A stretch of 64,000 nucleotides of DNA from Macrocystis pyrifera (lineage: Eukaryota > Sar > Phaeophyceae > Laminariales > Laminariaceae), in contig JASSKH010000007.1 of the NCBI GenBank assembly GCA_031763025.1, positions 233,276-297,275 on the forward strand. Direction: 5' to 3'. Below are positions 1-11,500 of the stretch, piece after piece. The notes below the pieces were generated by a model. It was not told the origin of the DNA, did no database searches, and was given only the letters and a program-made list of their open reading frames with translations. Numbering within the stretch: the first letter of the stretch is position 1; every line of letters begins with the position of its first letter. The position numbers were made by a program, and so were the translations under genes.

Positions 1-499
1 ATCTGTGTCACTGCTGCTGTTATTGGTAGTGCCACAGCCCCTATGTCACTGACTTCAACAGGTAGACCCTCGTTCCTTTCACCCATGCTCGCCGCTGGTT
101 CGACTCCGCAGTCCGCTGCAAGGCCGGACACAGCGACAAGCGCGCTGGCCCCAGAATGGCACTCCGGGCAGCCGGTTCCGTTCTAGGGGCAGCAGGACTG
201 TTGGCCGAGCCCGTATCGGGTGTATGATGTCCGTCACGCTAAAACTCCGACTGATTTTGTTCGTGATCGACGCCCCCTGCCCCTCCTCGAAATGTCTCAG
301 GGACCGCAGACACGACCGGTCCACGCGAATGGGCCTCCCACCCCGCCTCGATGACGAGGCCTGGCAAGGCAGGAAGCAGGCTGGGACCCGTCTTCCAGAG
401 GGCGAGAGACCCTCAACTGCTTTTCCGGGGATGTGTTTGACACACACCCCGCTTATTCTCGCGTGACGGTTGATACCGCCGCGTTTGATCCTACCCAAG

Positions 500-960
500 T
501 ACTTCTTCTGGCAGCCCCCCTCTTGCTTTTCGCTTTAAACGCCTTCTCGTTATACGGTTGAAGGTATCTCTTATTCCTGCGGCGAACAGTTCTTCGCTGC
601 CGAAAAGATCCGCCTCTTCAGAGACCATCAGACACTACAACACATCATGCGCGTGTCTGACCCCCGCCTGCACAAGAAATATGGACGGGAAGTCCGTAAC
701 TTCGATCTTGCCGTTTGGGAACGCGAGCGAGAAAGTATCGTGTTTGTCGGCTCTTACGCCAAGTCCGCTCAAAACCTGGCCATGCGAACCCACCTCTTGG
801 CCACAGGCGACAAACTTCTCGCGGAACCTAGCCCTTACGACCTCATATGGAGCATCGGATACAGGGCAGACGCTGTTTCTGCACGCCAGCCGCCCCTGTG
901 GCGCGGTTTAAGTTTGCTGGGCAAGGCTCTCTTGAAGGTGCGATGTCTCTTCCGCGACCG
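500..960 (+). pseudogene. NADAR (YbiA-like) domain inside a retroelement, fossil
   Basis: The reading shows the NADAR signature in order: GEQFFAAEK near the start, a middle block ending in an AKSAQN run, then GDKLLAEPSPYDLIWSIG, and finally WRGLSLLGKALLKVR. These match the family pattern of an E-Q/H-K helix, the GD..L.E.S..D..WGIG core and the W.G.N.LGKAL..VR tail. NADAR proteins belong to ADP-ribose/NAD-linked chemistry, and some have been linked to removing ADP-ribose from guanine bases. Here the domain lies directly upstream of a retropepsin-like frame, so I take it as cargo of the retroelement and not a host gene. It appears degraded. The domain call is by eye from motif order and is fairly secure. 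Confidence 0.65.
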
Positions 961-1158
961 CGCGCTGCCACCGACGCGCCCCCAACCATGGTCTCCTCAA
1001 GGCACCTCGCCCTCTGGTAGAAATCGCATATTCGAAATTGTCCCTTCGACGCGACAGCAACTGTGCCCAAGTGACACATCTGCAGCCGCCTTCTTGTCGG
1101 GATATCCCGACTCCCCTACAAACGTGGCATCAGACCACGGCGGCGATGTTCTCAAAGT

Positions 1159-2136
1159 ATGTCCGCCGCCCGCTCCTGTCAGCACCCCCTCTTATTCGCT
1201 GAGCAACGGCTTTGTCTTGTTGCTGGTATAGTAACCATGAACAACTCTTCCTTTACCACCAAAATCAAGATCCACAGTGCCCTAGCCACTCTGCAGCTTG
1301 GATGTGTCACCCTCTTGGATACGGCCTCGCCGCAGACCTTTATTGACACCCGCGCGTTCGATAACTCATTAAACGCGTGGGTGCTGCCTCTGCCACTTGC
1401 GAACAACACACCCCTCCCAGATCGTGGGGCCGCTTTGGTAAGTCCCCGCCTCTTGAGACCCCCGCTACTGTACGCTTTCCACGGCGATAAACCAACTGCA
1501 TCACTCGCCGTATGGGCATACGTCGTCCAATCTGAAGCGATACAACACGACGTGCTACTCGGACCTGACAGCTGGATGCGGTTCCAGGATCGCTCTTACT
1601 GTACATTGGCTCCCTGCTCGATGACTAATCGGGTTCTCGGCGAGCTCACGCTGTCCTTCCCTGGACAACAGGGCGCAACAGCGTTTGTGCCCGACTCTTC
1701 GGCTCACCCTAAAAGCTCCCACCTACTGTATGCGGGTGACATCGGCATCACCTTGTCCCGCGATCATCGACTTGTCGATGTCGATTTGGTCCGCAGTAAT
1801 GGTGCCCATGCCCTCGCCGGTTGCTACTTGGTCAACATGCTGCACGCGGCCACAGATTTTGCTGCGGAAGAACAAAGCACCCGCCGTCGCCAAGCTGCCG
1901 TTGCTGGCAAGCCCACAACCACCGTGGACTATTGTTTCGCTCGTTCGCATCCTACTCCACCCACTGTCCCACAAATAGCCCCCACGGCGCGCAAGCCGCG
2001 CCCGCCTCGGGCCACCTCCCCTTCAGAGGTTTCTCCCGGGCCCTCCATCGACCCCCCCTATTATATATATTATATATGGATTGGGTTGGCGGTTGGCAAC
2101 GACACTGTAAATCATGCCGCTCACTACGTGAGCTAG
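1159..2136 (+). CDS. Retropepsin-like aspartic protease region of the retroelement (fossil)
   Basis: This open frame of about 325 codons follows the NADAR-like block. An ATG at 1237 is the most natural start for the protease part. It carries the aspartic-protease active-site type motif LLDTASPQTFI (around residue 50 of the frame) and, about 90 residues on, HDVLLGPDSWMRF, which resembles the second-half motif of retroviral-type pepsins (hydrophobic-LG-D/N-hydrophobic-L). The C-terminal 100 residues are proline/arginine-rich with no recognised domain. The frame ends just before a T-rich stretch and a non-coding tail. It is treated as part of the old element, with no evidence that it is expressed. 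A host retropepsin-like gene is an alternative but less likely given the neighbours. Confidence 0.5.
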   Translation: MSAARSCQHPLLFAEQRLCLVAGIVTMNNSSFTTKIKIHSALATLQLGCVTLLDTASPQTFIDTRAFDNSLNAWVLPLPLANNTPLPDRGAALVSPRLLRPPLLYAFHGDKPTASLAVWAYVVQSEAIQHDVLLGPDSWMRFQDRSYCTLAPCSMTNRVLGELTLSFPGQQGATAFVPDSSAHPKSSHLLYAGDIGITLSRDHRLVDVDLVRSNGAHALAGCYLVNMLHAATDFAAEEQSTRRRQAAVAGKPTTTVDYCFARSHPTPPTVPQIAPTARKPRPPRATSPSEVSPGPSIDPPYYIYYIWIGLAVGNDTVNHAAHYVS

Positions 2137-2303
2137 ACATCCAGGGTACCGTTTTTTGTTTTGTTTTTTTGGCGGTCGCCCACAGCTGCTCGTCGAGTTA
2201 GATCATTTGTGCGAAGTAAAGAACCTTCACTCTGCACAAGCGAATTGATCATATCACGTAGTGTTCAAGGTAAGGCACCCAAGAGGCAGTTACATAGTAC
2301 TCC

Positions 2304-2540
2304 CATTGCTGTCTCTGGAAGTGGCTACACCGGAGATTACACTAACTCATTGAAGCTGTCATCCATATGCAAGTCCGCCTCACAAGCGGTTCTTAGTAGG
2401 ATGCTGCTCACCCTTCGTGAGACTTCGGCGCTTCGCGCTCGGTGCAAGCAATGTCTGCTTGGTCGGTGAAAACCAGACATGCTCCGTCCCGGCATTGTAG
2501 GGAAGCGAGGGTCTATGGTCATACGACTACGGCCATGCGT
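2304..2540 (+). repeat. Retroelement tail segment with an inverted copy at 55.25-55.52 kb
   Basis: About 235 bp starting near TCCCATTGCTGTCTC and running to GACTACGGCCATGC is found again in reverse orientation at 55,255-55,515, at roughly 85% identity by eye. It lies between the protease frame and the purine-rich end of the internal region, so the copy in the VPS13 intron is a fragment of the same retroelement family. Confidence 0.75.
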
Positions 2541-2815
2541 GAGATCGAGTACATCTCTCCTATCGAGTACACCCCCCGCCATCGACCCTGTTCCGACTGT
2601 GCCGATTTGACACACCACCGATGCGGTCACACCTGCTTTGTTGTTGTCTGATCGGCAGTGTCCAAAAGTAATCGGCTACAGCCGTACGAGTTAGAGGTGA
2701 TGAGTAGGTTGTGAAGTCCCGCATCTTCGATCCGTTCTTCGATTTCTCCGGATTGGTTTGGTTCGTGCCTGACTTTTCTATGAATCTGCATATACGGCCC
2801 GTCAGGGTGGGCTAT

Positions 2816-3055
2816 TAATAGTGTTCTGGTATCACCTCTCCCCTGTTGCGGTGTTATGGTTTGTAGCAATCGTCCCATCATCATACCTGGCAGGCGTTAT
2901 CGCCTGCTTTTCTGATGAACACCTCGCCCCTTCGTTCAAAAGAACTCTGGTGAGGCAAGCAGCAACTATGCAAGAGCTAGATAACATCTAACATCGTCAA
3001 GCACCTCGTGTGAGTGACCAGAGCAGAGCCAAAGGCATCAGTAGTCGATCCCTAG
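2816..3055 (+). repeat. Putative start of the 3' LTR of the first retroelement
   Basis: The sequence right after the purine-rich motif shared with the second LTR element (CAGGGTGGGCTA) should be the 3' LTR. A TG start is available near 2820. The far end cannot be fixed because the 5' LTR is outside the window. The boundary at 3055, where the CCCACGGG-rich region begins, is only a guess. Confidence 0.3.
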
Positions 3056-3059
3056 GTCC

Positions 3060-4460
3060 ATACTACCTTACACTTAACACGCCCACCTGGGATCTCGTGG
3101 GCTCCCACGGTATCCCACATGGGCACCCGTCAGATCCCGCGGGATAACACAAGGGATCCTACGGTCACCCGCGAGATGCCACCTGGGATCTCGACTATAC
3201 CCGCGATATCCCACGGGAATAATCGAGCAGTTTCCCACGGGAACCCACGTTAAAACCCATGCGGGAGCCTTGGTATCTCTCGATTTACAACATCTTACGA
3301 TACACCGCCATTTCTATAGCGTTTAGTATCGGTGCCTGGAGAGCATACTGCCCACGACTCTAGTTCGGTGGGCACCCACGCGAACACCTGTGGGTACTCA
3401 CGCGGTCAAGTCGCGTGGTCCGCGTTCTCCCACTGGCTCCTACGACCGACCCCCACGCGGACCGCAACGGGCTCCCATGGGCTGTCATGGGTTCCCACGG
3501 GCCCCCGCGTGGGATCTCTCGGGCCCCCACATGGGTCCTGATGGACTCCCGTGCGAGTTCCCACGGGATGTCACGGCATGTCACGCGGGCTCCCAAGCAG
3601 GCTCCCACAGGGATGTCACGGTATGCCGCGTGGGCTCCCACGCGGGCTCCCTCGGGATGTCGCGCGGGCTGTCACGTGGGCTCCCACGAGGTAGAGCCCG
3701 CTGAGCCCAAATTAACCTCCGTGGGAGACCGCATGAAAGCTCGCGGGAGCCCCCGACGGCCCCTTGGGAGGCCATGGGAACAGGCGTGGGAGCCCACGTG
3801 AGCCCGTGTAGTACCTCGGGGAAAATCATGGAGAGACGACGTGAGGTCCCACGTGGGACCCCATGGGAACCCGCTGGAGTCCGCGTGGGAGCGCGTGGGC
3901 GTCTCGACTCTAACACGACGTCCCGTGGACCACCGTGGGAGCCCACCGCAACAAACGAGATACCGTGGAAGCCCACGTGGGAGCACCCGGGATAGCATGC
4001 GGCCCTCATGGGACCGTGCGGAAGCCGACGGGAGACCGCGAGCGTTCGCGTGGGCGCCCGCTTATGTCTTGAACGTTCGGGCTATGTATGGTTCGGCCAT
4101 CGTTAGTATTAAAACGCGTTACTATAATGTTGACCAAGAAATTGATATCTCATGAGAGCCCCGCGGAGGCACGTGTGGTACACCCCATAAGGTGCACCCG
4201 ACAAACTCCAGCGGGACTTCTCGCTGGAGATCCCGTATAGGGAAATCCCGCGGTATCTCATCGGATCCCGTGGTCTCCCGTGGCATCCCGTGGCATCCCG
4301 TGGGAATCCTATTAATGGGGCTACTATGAGAACCGCAACGTGATCCCATGGGCTCCCGCGAGCTCCTACGTGGGAGCCCATGGGACCCCGCCGTGGCTCC
4401 CTTGGTAGCCCGTGCAGGAATCTCCCATGGGATCCCATGGGATCCCGCCAAAAACACAAA
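3060..4460. repeat. 1.4 kb degenerate CCCACGTGGGAGCC-type repeat field
   Basis: Dozens of variants of short dyad-symmetric motifs such as CCCACGGGATC, CCCACGTGGGAGCC and CCCATGGGATCCC follow each other without a fixed period. Because the motif is nearly palindromic and lacks stops, it makes overlapping open frames on both strands (for example 3390-3704 plus and 3581-4009 minus). These are repeat artefacts rich in Gly, Pro, Arg, Ser and His, not genes. The interval 4067-4190 is less repetitive. Confidence 0.8.
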
Positions 4461-5165
4461 AATGCGCACCAGATGATCGCAGCGGCAGAAATCGGTTTTA
4501 CCTTGCAATATACGTATCCACTCAAGACATGCCTGAAAAAAGGCCTGAATTACCTTTTCTGGAAGTCTTAGAAGCATGCCTGAACTACCGGCTTCGCATC
4601 CATCTTGCCAGTCTTTCGCGAAGTACGCGTCAGACACGCCTAACGGCACTTGCAGGCGCTGAGAAAAACGTAGATAGTCCAGAACTCCCAAATATCAGGC
4701 GGAAGGGGTTGTTCTCACCTAACGCTCAAATCGAGGTCACACAGACTGTGCGTACGTACAGACCCCGGTCTGCACGGGGGCTCCGCACGGCCTGCAAAGC
4801 TATCCTCAGATCGTCGTACGAGTACTACTAGCTTCTGGTACGAGCACAATCCATTGTATAAATAATGTGTACGTGCGACGTGTATCTGGTACTACTACGA
4901 TACGTACAAGATGTATACTGGTAATACCAGGCACAGAGTTGTTAGTGTAGTTTTTACGATGTGCACTACGGGCATTGCTGTTGCACAGCGTAATCCATAT
5001 CTTTGGACGGCAAAACATGTACACCAGTATGGAAGAAAGATTTTTAAAAAATACATTACGTGGTATCATAAGGTAAGGTTTGGTCTAAACCCGACTACGT
5101 ATCGTGCTCCCGTGACAAAGGTATACCCGTACACCGTAGTATTGTGCAACAGCCTTACAGAAATA
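4461..5165. other. Intergenic stretch, nothing recognised
   Basis: No domain-bearing frame, tRNA or repeat could be recognised. Short frames on both strands lack codon bias or motifs. Confidence 0.5.
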
Positions 5166-5167
5166 AC

Positions 5168-5400
5168 ATAAGTGCCGGGTACGGGTACGAATGTCGTACA
5201 GAACTCACAGAAGTTCCGGGTACTGTGGTACAGGGATACAGAACTCACGAAATTCCGACCCCGGGTATTGTGGTACGGGCGTACAGAGCTCACAGAAGTT
5301 CCGGGTACGGGTATGCATGTCGTACATAACTTGCAGAAGTTCTGAGTATGGGTATGAATGCCGTGCAGAACTCACAGAAGTTCTCTGTACGAGTAGGGCC
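5168..5400 (+). repeat. Tandem repeat, about 42-47 bp unit, five degenerate copies
   Basis: Units are built on GTACAGAACTCACAGAAGTTC followed by a CGGGTACGGGTATGAATGTC-like part, repeated about five times with variants. Open frames through it are artefacts of the period. Confidence 0.75.
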
Positions 5401-5694
5401 CCCGGGGAAATACCCCGGGTTTGGTTCTGTACGTATACCCTGCAGAACACATTGTCAAGCGAACTTTGGAAATTTCGACTTTCACGTGGCACACACTAAT
5501 AATATGGAACAGCACGGTTTCCATGAACTCCGCTTTGAGCGTCCATCCGTACTTTGAGCCGGAGCGGTGCGGTGGACCGAAGGCTCTAAGTTGGCCGCGG
5601 ACATCCACCTGTGCATGATTTTAAAAAAAACTACAGCAGCAGTAGTAAGGTCTCATCTTGGACACCTCCGAAGATCCTGCCCTGCTAGGTTCAT

Positions 5695-5892
5695 ACTCCA
5701 TTTTATAAATTTAAAAAATACGTCAGCGAGTTCGACTGATCAAATAGTTGATTCTCAACTTTGCAAGCTGCGTAATACTTTTTTTTATAAATTTTGAAAT
5801 ACGTCAGCTGTGAGTTCGACTGATTAAATAGTTGATACTCAACTTTGCAAGCTGCGTAAATACTTTTTTTTAATTTTTGAAATACGTCAGAA
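5695..5892 (+). repeat. Tandem copies of a ~95 bp AT-rich repeat, also at 36.2 kb
   Basis: Two full units and a partial third contain AAATACGTCAGCTGTGAG, TTCGACTGATTAAATAGTTG and ACTCAACTTTGCAAGC. The same unit is found in two copies at 36,195-36,390, so it is a dispersed family that tends to occur in tandem. A transposon origin is likely but no TIRs were found. Confidence 0.7.
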
Positions 5893-6471
5893 AACGCGGC
5901 GTAACTCAAGCGAAAAACGACCTTTGGCGTGAAACCGTCGTTCAGCGACCGATTTTACGATTGTGCGATGATGACATGATGCGGATGACTGTCGGCTGCC
6001 GGAAGCCGGCAGCTACGTATGATTCGAGTGCCGGACAGCAAACCCACTTTCGGAGATATCGTGGTTAGGCTGTGTTCGGATTTGAGCAATATTCTACCAG
6101 GTAGGTGCGTAATAACCTGTGGTACTGCTGTCGTGCTGACCGCGTATAAGTGAAGTAGTAGTACTGTACTATTATTATATCGTGACTACTGTAAACTACA
6201 GCATACTGGTATGCACACGTACGATTCTTCGTTCGCCAACTGATGGAGGAGCTGCAAACTGTACGCTTTACACTAAAGATAATTGCTCGTACTCGTGCAT
6301 ACAACACCCGAGTGTGTCCGTACTTCTTGTGGAGCTTACGTTTTGCGCTCGACCGTCCGTAAAATCGTCATCCCCCTCCTTATTAAAATGGTACCAAATG
6401 GTACCTGGTACAGCTGTGAGCGGTGTTTGCGCTGTGTCGCTACGAGCTCGTATCCCACATTAACCCCTTTA

Positions 6472-6544
6472 GTACTGCAGTCCCAATTCGGGTACAAACC
6501 AGTCTAACTTTCACGTGGTTTGTCCCCAAAACGGGACTGCAGTA
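6472..6544. mobile_element. Short hairpin MITE (family C)
   Basis: This 73 bp near-palindrome has arms that read GTACTGCAGTCCC and, inverted, GGGACTGCAGTAC, with an inner pair GGTACAAACCA / TGGTTTGTCCCC. A related copy with an expanded loop is at 26,597-26,698 and a half copy is at 47,872-47,910. Confidence 0.65.
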
Positions 6545-7819
6545 CCAACAGTAGAAATCTCCGGAGAGCGTGACATCGTTCGTGGGGAGCATGTGATCCA
6601 AGTGTGATCAGATGAGAGATACAATCGATCTGACCATCTCAAACGAAGGTCGGTCGCAAGCATTGGTACGATCGGTAATTGGTATGTATGGCGTGTCCCA
6701 TTCATCACCTTACTGCAGTATCATGACAGACCTGAGACATGAAACAAGTCTGACAATTTTCCCAAAACAATCACCGCCAGCTTGTTCGCCTATTGGTATT
6801 CTTCTTCTGTTCCTCCGTATGGTATTACAGACTGGATTGGCCAAAAAATATAGATAAACCATCGGCACGTCGTATCTCGTGAACCACAGCGAATTTAGAC
6901 TTGAAATTTGGAGGCACTAATAACGCTGGCATACCACTGCATGTGCAAAAAAAAAAAACGTATATAAAAAATAAGACATGTTTATTATGCGACTCGATCT
7001 CGACGAGATATCGGCGAAAACTCTAAAACACCAATTTTTCAACACAAAATTCATATTAAAATCGTCGTTCCCGATCAAGGGGAAAATTGGTGAAGACTTA
7101 GCTGAAGGCTCTACGAGAAGATCAATACTACTACAGTAGTTTAGGTGCCCAATTCGCCACCCATCAAGAGATGTCGCCAAAACACGATTTCCATACATAG
7201 CACAAGTAATTACGATTTCTTTTCGTTTTTCTGCGATTCCGCGTTCAATTTTACGAGTTTCGGTCTGAAACCTCGTACTCGTATGAGTGTTTCAAAGGCA
7301 TTCCCTACTGCAGATTTTTTGCTTTTTATTTTTTACGTCACTTAATCGCAAAACAAATATTTCCGTATTCCTTAATATCTGTCTTAACTCTGTAAAAGAA
7401 TAAAATTGAAAATTCAGCAGTACGTAGGGAATGTTGTCAAACTTTCAAGTTAAAATTCGTGAAAACCGCATCGGAAAACCCATTCCGCCATTCATATTTC
7501 GTTCTGGCCAATCCAGCTTGTATTATTCCTACGTGGTATGCATGCTCCTCCTCCTCTTCTACCTCTCCTTCTGTTGTCTATGTACTGCGGAAAGTGAACA
7601 GGCCTTCTCGGCTTCTTGAACGAACGCAGACAAAGACAAGAATACAACTAGATACAACAATGGAGACCGAGGAGGAATTAGATGTCGACACGCGCGAGGT
7701 AAGCGTGGCTGCCTCGCCGTGCTGGGCATGGACGGAGGCTGTCGCTAATAGGTAATACAACAGCCGTACAGCTAGCCGGCAGTAAAAAGAAAAAAATATA
7801 CCATATTGTACGTATTGAT
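6545..7819. other. AT-rich intergenic stretch, nothing recognised
   Basis: There are no frames with recognisable domains. It holds poly-A/T runs (around 6948 and 7316) and a CTACAGTAG 9-mer near 7129. It lies upstream of the LRR gene, and no promoter element could be assigned. Confidence 0.4.
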
Positions 7820-7820
7820 A

Positions 7821-7934
7821 TTACGGGGGGGCATAGTAAATAGAACCTACGATACAGACGAAAACCTATATATTTACCAATTTTTACCACTAAATATCAA
7901 TATTTGGTCCTTTTTACCATGGTCCCCTGTAATA
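7821..7934 (+). mobile_element. MITE family A copy
   Basis: This diverged member of the roughly 105 bp palindromic family starts TTACGGGGGGGCATAGTAA and ends ACCATGGTCCCCTGTAA, with the typical AAAACCTATATATTTACC core. Confidence 0.75.
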
Positions 7935-8310
7935 GTACGAAAAAGTCAAGGATTTTAGTGTAGTCACTGTAACAATGTTGTAGTTTCTGCTCTTCCATCG
8001 CCGGAGGGGGAGTTTTAGAAGACGGACAATTCGGCAGAGTTGATGTCCGTACTCGTACCAGGTTCCAGCTACTGTTCCTCGTAGTGCAAGTATGCGCTTC
8101 CAAAATTAATCAGACAGAAAGTCACACCAGTGTGCTCTCTGCACTTGGGTGTGATGCGTGTGCCGTATAGTATTGGTGGGAAACGTTCTTCGCAAGCAAA
8201 ACACGCGTAGGTTTACAAAACGCTGCTCGGCCGAGTTTCGTGCTGGATACTGATGCAGGGAAGGTTGTCCTTGCCTCGTCGTATCGCAGGTGGCTGCACA
8301 GGAAATCGAA

Positions 8311-8517
8311 ATGGCGAACAACCTTAGGGCAGCGGCGGCCAAGTTTTCTTTGGCCAGGCTCGGGATTGCAAGTTTGCCAGAAGCAATATTGATGCCTAAA
8401 GCAAGAAGCCTGGTGGCTCACATTACCGTGCTGGACTTAAAGCAGAACGCTCTGCAGCTCCTGCCCAGTGAGCTTTTCCTGTGCTTGACCCAACTTCAAG
8501 AAATGGATGCCAGTCAG
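8311..8517 (+). CDS. LRR gene exon 1
   Basis: 69 codons from ATG to CAG, followed by a GTAGGA donor. It encodes the N-terminal cap and the first LRR (VLDLKQNALQLLPSEL), and breaks inside LRR2 just before its Asn. Confidence 0.8.
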
Positions 8518-11500
8518 GTAGGATCACGAAATCAAAATGTCGTAGAGAAGTAGGCGCGCACGTACAGAGTATTTCGTTGGTGGGTTCAGCACATTGATGT
8601 CCTTGCTGTGCTCGAAAGATCTCTGTTCACTGACCACAACAGCAATTACTATTACATACCAGGTATAATAACTCAGTACTCCGTGACATATCATATCATG
8701 TATGTGATGGAGTAGCACATCTATTGTATAGGGGGCATAACCCGTATGCGGATCCTTGTATTGTTGCACATACGTAGCTCTTTGCAGATACCAGACATAC
8801 CTGTAGATGAATATGATATGGCTTTACGCGTAGGAATATATCTGCAGGTGCATATTATGTAGATAGTTGTTATGCATAGCTCTTAGGGAATATTCAGTGG
8901 AGCAGTTCAGACATCCCCTTTGCCAACAGGACATGTTATAAGCCTGGGGACCTTCTGTATGGCAACGTCCCGGTAGAGAACATTCTGTTATAGTTGGGAG
9001 TCTTCTGTATGACAACGTCCCGATAGACTGTATCTGCATACAGGTTGGTTTTGGTCGACGTCTGGGCTGAGCTGTGTTCCTGGCGAAGCCCACTATCGCT
9101 CACTCGAATTATTTCCCTTCCTCTCAACTCACTTGAGGAGCATTAACAAGAAGTTCGTGAACTACAAGCAGCGTGCTCTACCCAGCACCGACATTCCTGT
9201 ACCCCTTACCAGCTTGTATCTCTGCACCCCATTTTACATTTGGCGTCGTCGGCAGGACAGATACTTTCTACTTCCTACTTTGCTTTCAGCATACGGGATT
9301 CGTTTTAGATTCCATGCTTGTGATGCCGTTTTCCAGGTGTTTCTTTGGCCCCCCTTTGATTAACGTCCTTGTCTTAGCCGCGACTAGCCTTGCTACGACC
9401 TACGTTTTTCGGTTCGCCTTGCAGTATACGGGGCATTCCCTAGTGCCCTCGCCCTTCTTAGCGTATGCGTTTTCGGAGAAAAAGACTGTGTCAAATTCCC
9501 GCTTGAGCTACAGTGTTTGCCAGCTGACCGCTCAGGGTTCCACGCCTTAGTCTATTGGCTTCACGTTCTTGTCAGCCTCGAGGCCCCACGTTGTAGACCC
9601 CGTTTTCGTCCTCTTCCAAGCTCTGCGGCGTACTTCCCGCGAACGCATACTTCCTTTCGCCTTCGTTTTGTTTCGACCCCATGCGCCTTGTCTGGTTTCT
9701 TGAGTTTTTTTTTTTCCCCTTCAGGATATTCGGTTTTTTCTTGAATGAGGCATCGAAGCCTCACTACGAGGTGTGGGGTAGATCTATCACCTCATTTCTG
9801 TGTTGAAGAGCCGCATCTTCGATCCCTCTTCCCGATTTTGGGATGATATGGCCATCATCCTTTTATCGCCGTGTGATCTTCATCTACGACTATTCAGGGT
9901 GGGCTAATGAGATGGATTAGCACATCTATTGTATAGGGAACATATGCCCGTATGCGGATCCTTGTATGGTTGCACATAGCTCTTTGCAGATTCCAGACAA
10001 ACCTGTAGATGAATATGACATGGTTGTATGTAGACACGTAGGAACATATCTGCAGGTGAATACTATATAGTTGCTATACATAGCTCTTGGGGAATATTCA
10101 GTGGAACAGTTCAGACATCCCCTTTGCCTACAGAACATTATGTGATAAGTCTGGAGACCTTCTGTACGACAACGTCCCGGTAGAGAACATTCTGTTATAG
10201 TTGGGAGTCTTCTGTATGACAACGTCCCGATAGACTGTATCTGCATACAGGTTGGTTTTGGTCTACGTCTGGGCTGAGCTGTGTTCCTGGCGAAGCCCAC
10301 CATCGCTTACTCGAGTTGTTTCCCTTCCTCTCAACTCACTTGAGGAGCATCAATAAGAAGTTCGTGAACTACAAACAGCGTCCTCTACCCAGCACCGACA
10401 TTCCTGTGCCCCTTACCAGCTTGTATCTCTGCACCCCATTTCACATATAGGATCCACCACAATCGATATTCTACAAACTACTGCTGTAGTATTGTAGCCA
10501 TCGACAAGCGGCATCGAGTACCCATTACAATGTCCCTTGTGGTGCACCTCCAGACTCTTGCGGCTCGTCTAGCTACGGCGTGTAAAGAAGGGTACTGGGG
10601 GCAAAGAGGGGTACTATGGGTACACCTGGTCCTGTACTGTAGTAAAACCGCCCACAAATTAAGCTGGAAAGTGCAACTATTGATAGAAATGACTAAAAAA
10701 TATAGAAACAACCTCTTGAGAAAATTCCCGCGCCATGACGGAAGGAGCCGCTGCCCTTATACGCAGCACAGACTTTCGGCTTTCAAAAACTGCGTCCATG
10801 AGAAATTGGACGTAAGATGTCGACGGGTACGTTTTGCCAGCATTTGAGGGAGAGGGGGTGACATTGCGTCGGCGTTGGTGGTCTAGTATGTTGTGGATAC
10901 AGTATTTATAGGACATTATCAACATGGACTTTTTCGGATAGAAGCCAGTTCAATCTCACTTGACAAAGTTTCTGCGTTACAAGGTACGTATATATGCTTC
11001 TGGGATCTACGTGTTGCCACCCCTCCAACAATCACCAAAACAGCCCGACGTCCCGCAATTGACTGCATCGTTTTTACGTACCGGTATCAGAACCAGATAT
11101 CGTACATTCCTGAAGCGATTGGCATGTTGTCTCATTTGCGGAAGCTGAACCTGAGAGGGAACCAAGTTAAAACTCTCCCAGAGGGTCTTTGCCGCCTCCG
11201 CTCGCTGGAAGAGCTCCGTCTCGCCCACAACTCCCTGGTAAGACCACTCTGTCCTCATACCGTAGTTCATAAAGGCCTCAACCGGTGACAAGATCATTCT
11301 GTCTCATTTAGGCCAAACAAGGTGCAAGGTGATAAGCCCCTATGTGTAGAGCAATCACTACTGTACGACAACCCGCTTTACTGGCGGTTTCAAGTCGGGC
11401 GCGTGTGCCTTTCCTCTCTGTTCTTGGGACCCAACGCCACGCTCTTTCACATTTTGGCTCGACTTTTAATCCGTTACGCCGCAGGAATGCCTGCCGAAAG

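Larger units (their letters stand above)
1..2815 (+). mobile_element. LTR-type retroelement, 3' internal part, degraded
   Basis: The element is cut by the window edge, so its 5' LTR and start are not visible. Parts seen in order are a NADAR-like domain (about 500-960), a retropepsin-like region (about 1237-2136), and a 3' non-coding internal tail ending in a purine-rich motif, CAGGGTGGGCTA, near 2804-2815. The same tail, including GCATCTTCGATC and the purine motif, sits just before the second LTR of the element at 8703-10445, which ties the two to one family. No reverse transcriptase, RNase H or integrase is recognised in this stretch. It looks old and broken (at least one or two lesions). 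Family assignment beyond LTR-type is inference. Confidence 0.6.
8703..10445 (+). mobile_element. Non-autonomous LTR retroelement in LRR-gene intron 1
   Basis: Two direct repeats of about 536 bp (8703-9238 and 9908-10445) begin TG and end CA and flank a 669 bp internal region without gag or pol. The first LTR is followed by a primer-site-like TTTGGCGTCGTCGGCAGG, and the second is preceded by the purine-rich CAGGGTGGGCTA also seen at about 2804. The LTRs differ by roughly 7-8% by eye, so the insertion is not recent. No clear target duplication was found. The element is in the same orientation as the host gene and must be spliced out with the 2.6 kb intron. Its lack of coding capacity suggests a TRIM/LARD-like derivative mobilised by the family represented at 1-2815. 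Confidence 0.8.

Noticed and set aside
3332-4155. Several overlapping open frames of 70-140 codons on both strands
   Set aside because: They are created by the near-palindromic CCCACGGG repeat field. The products are low complexity and mirror each other on opposite strands.
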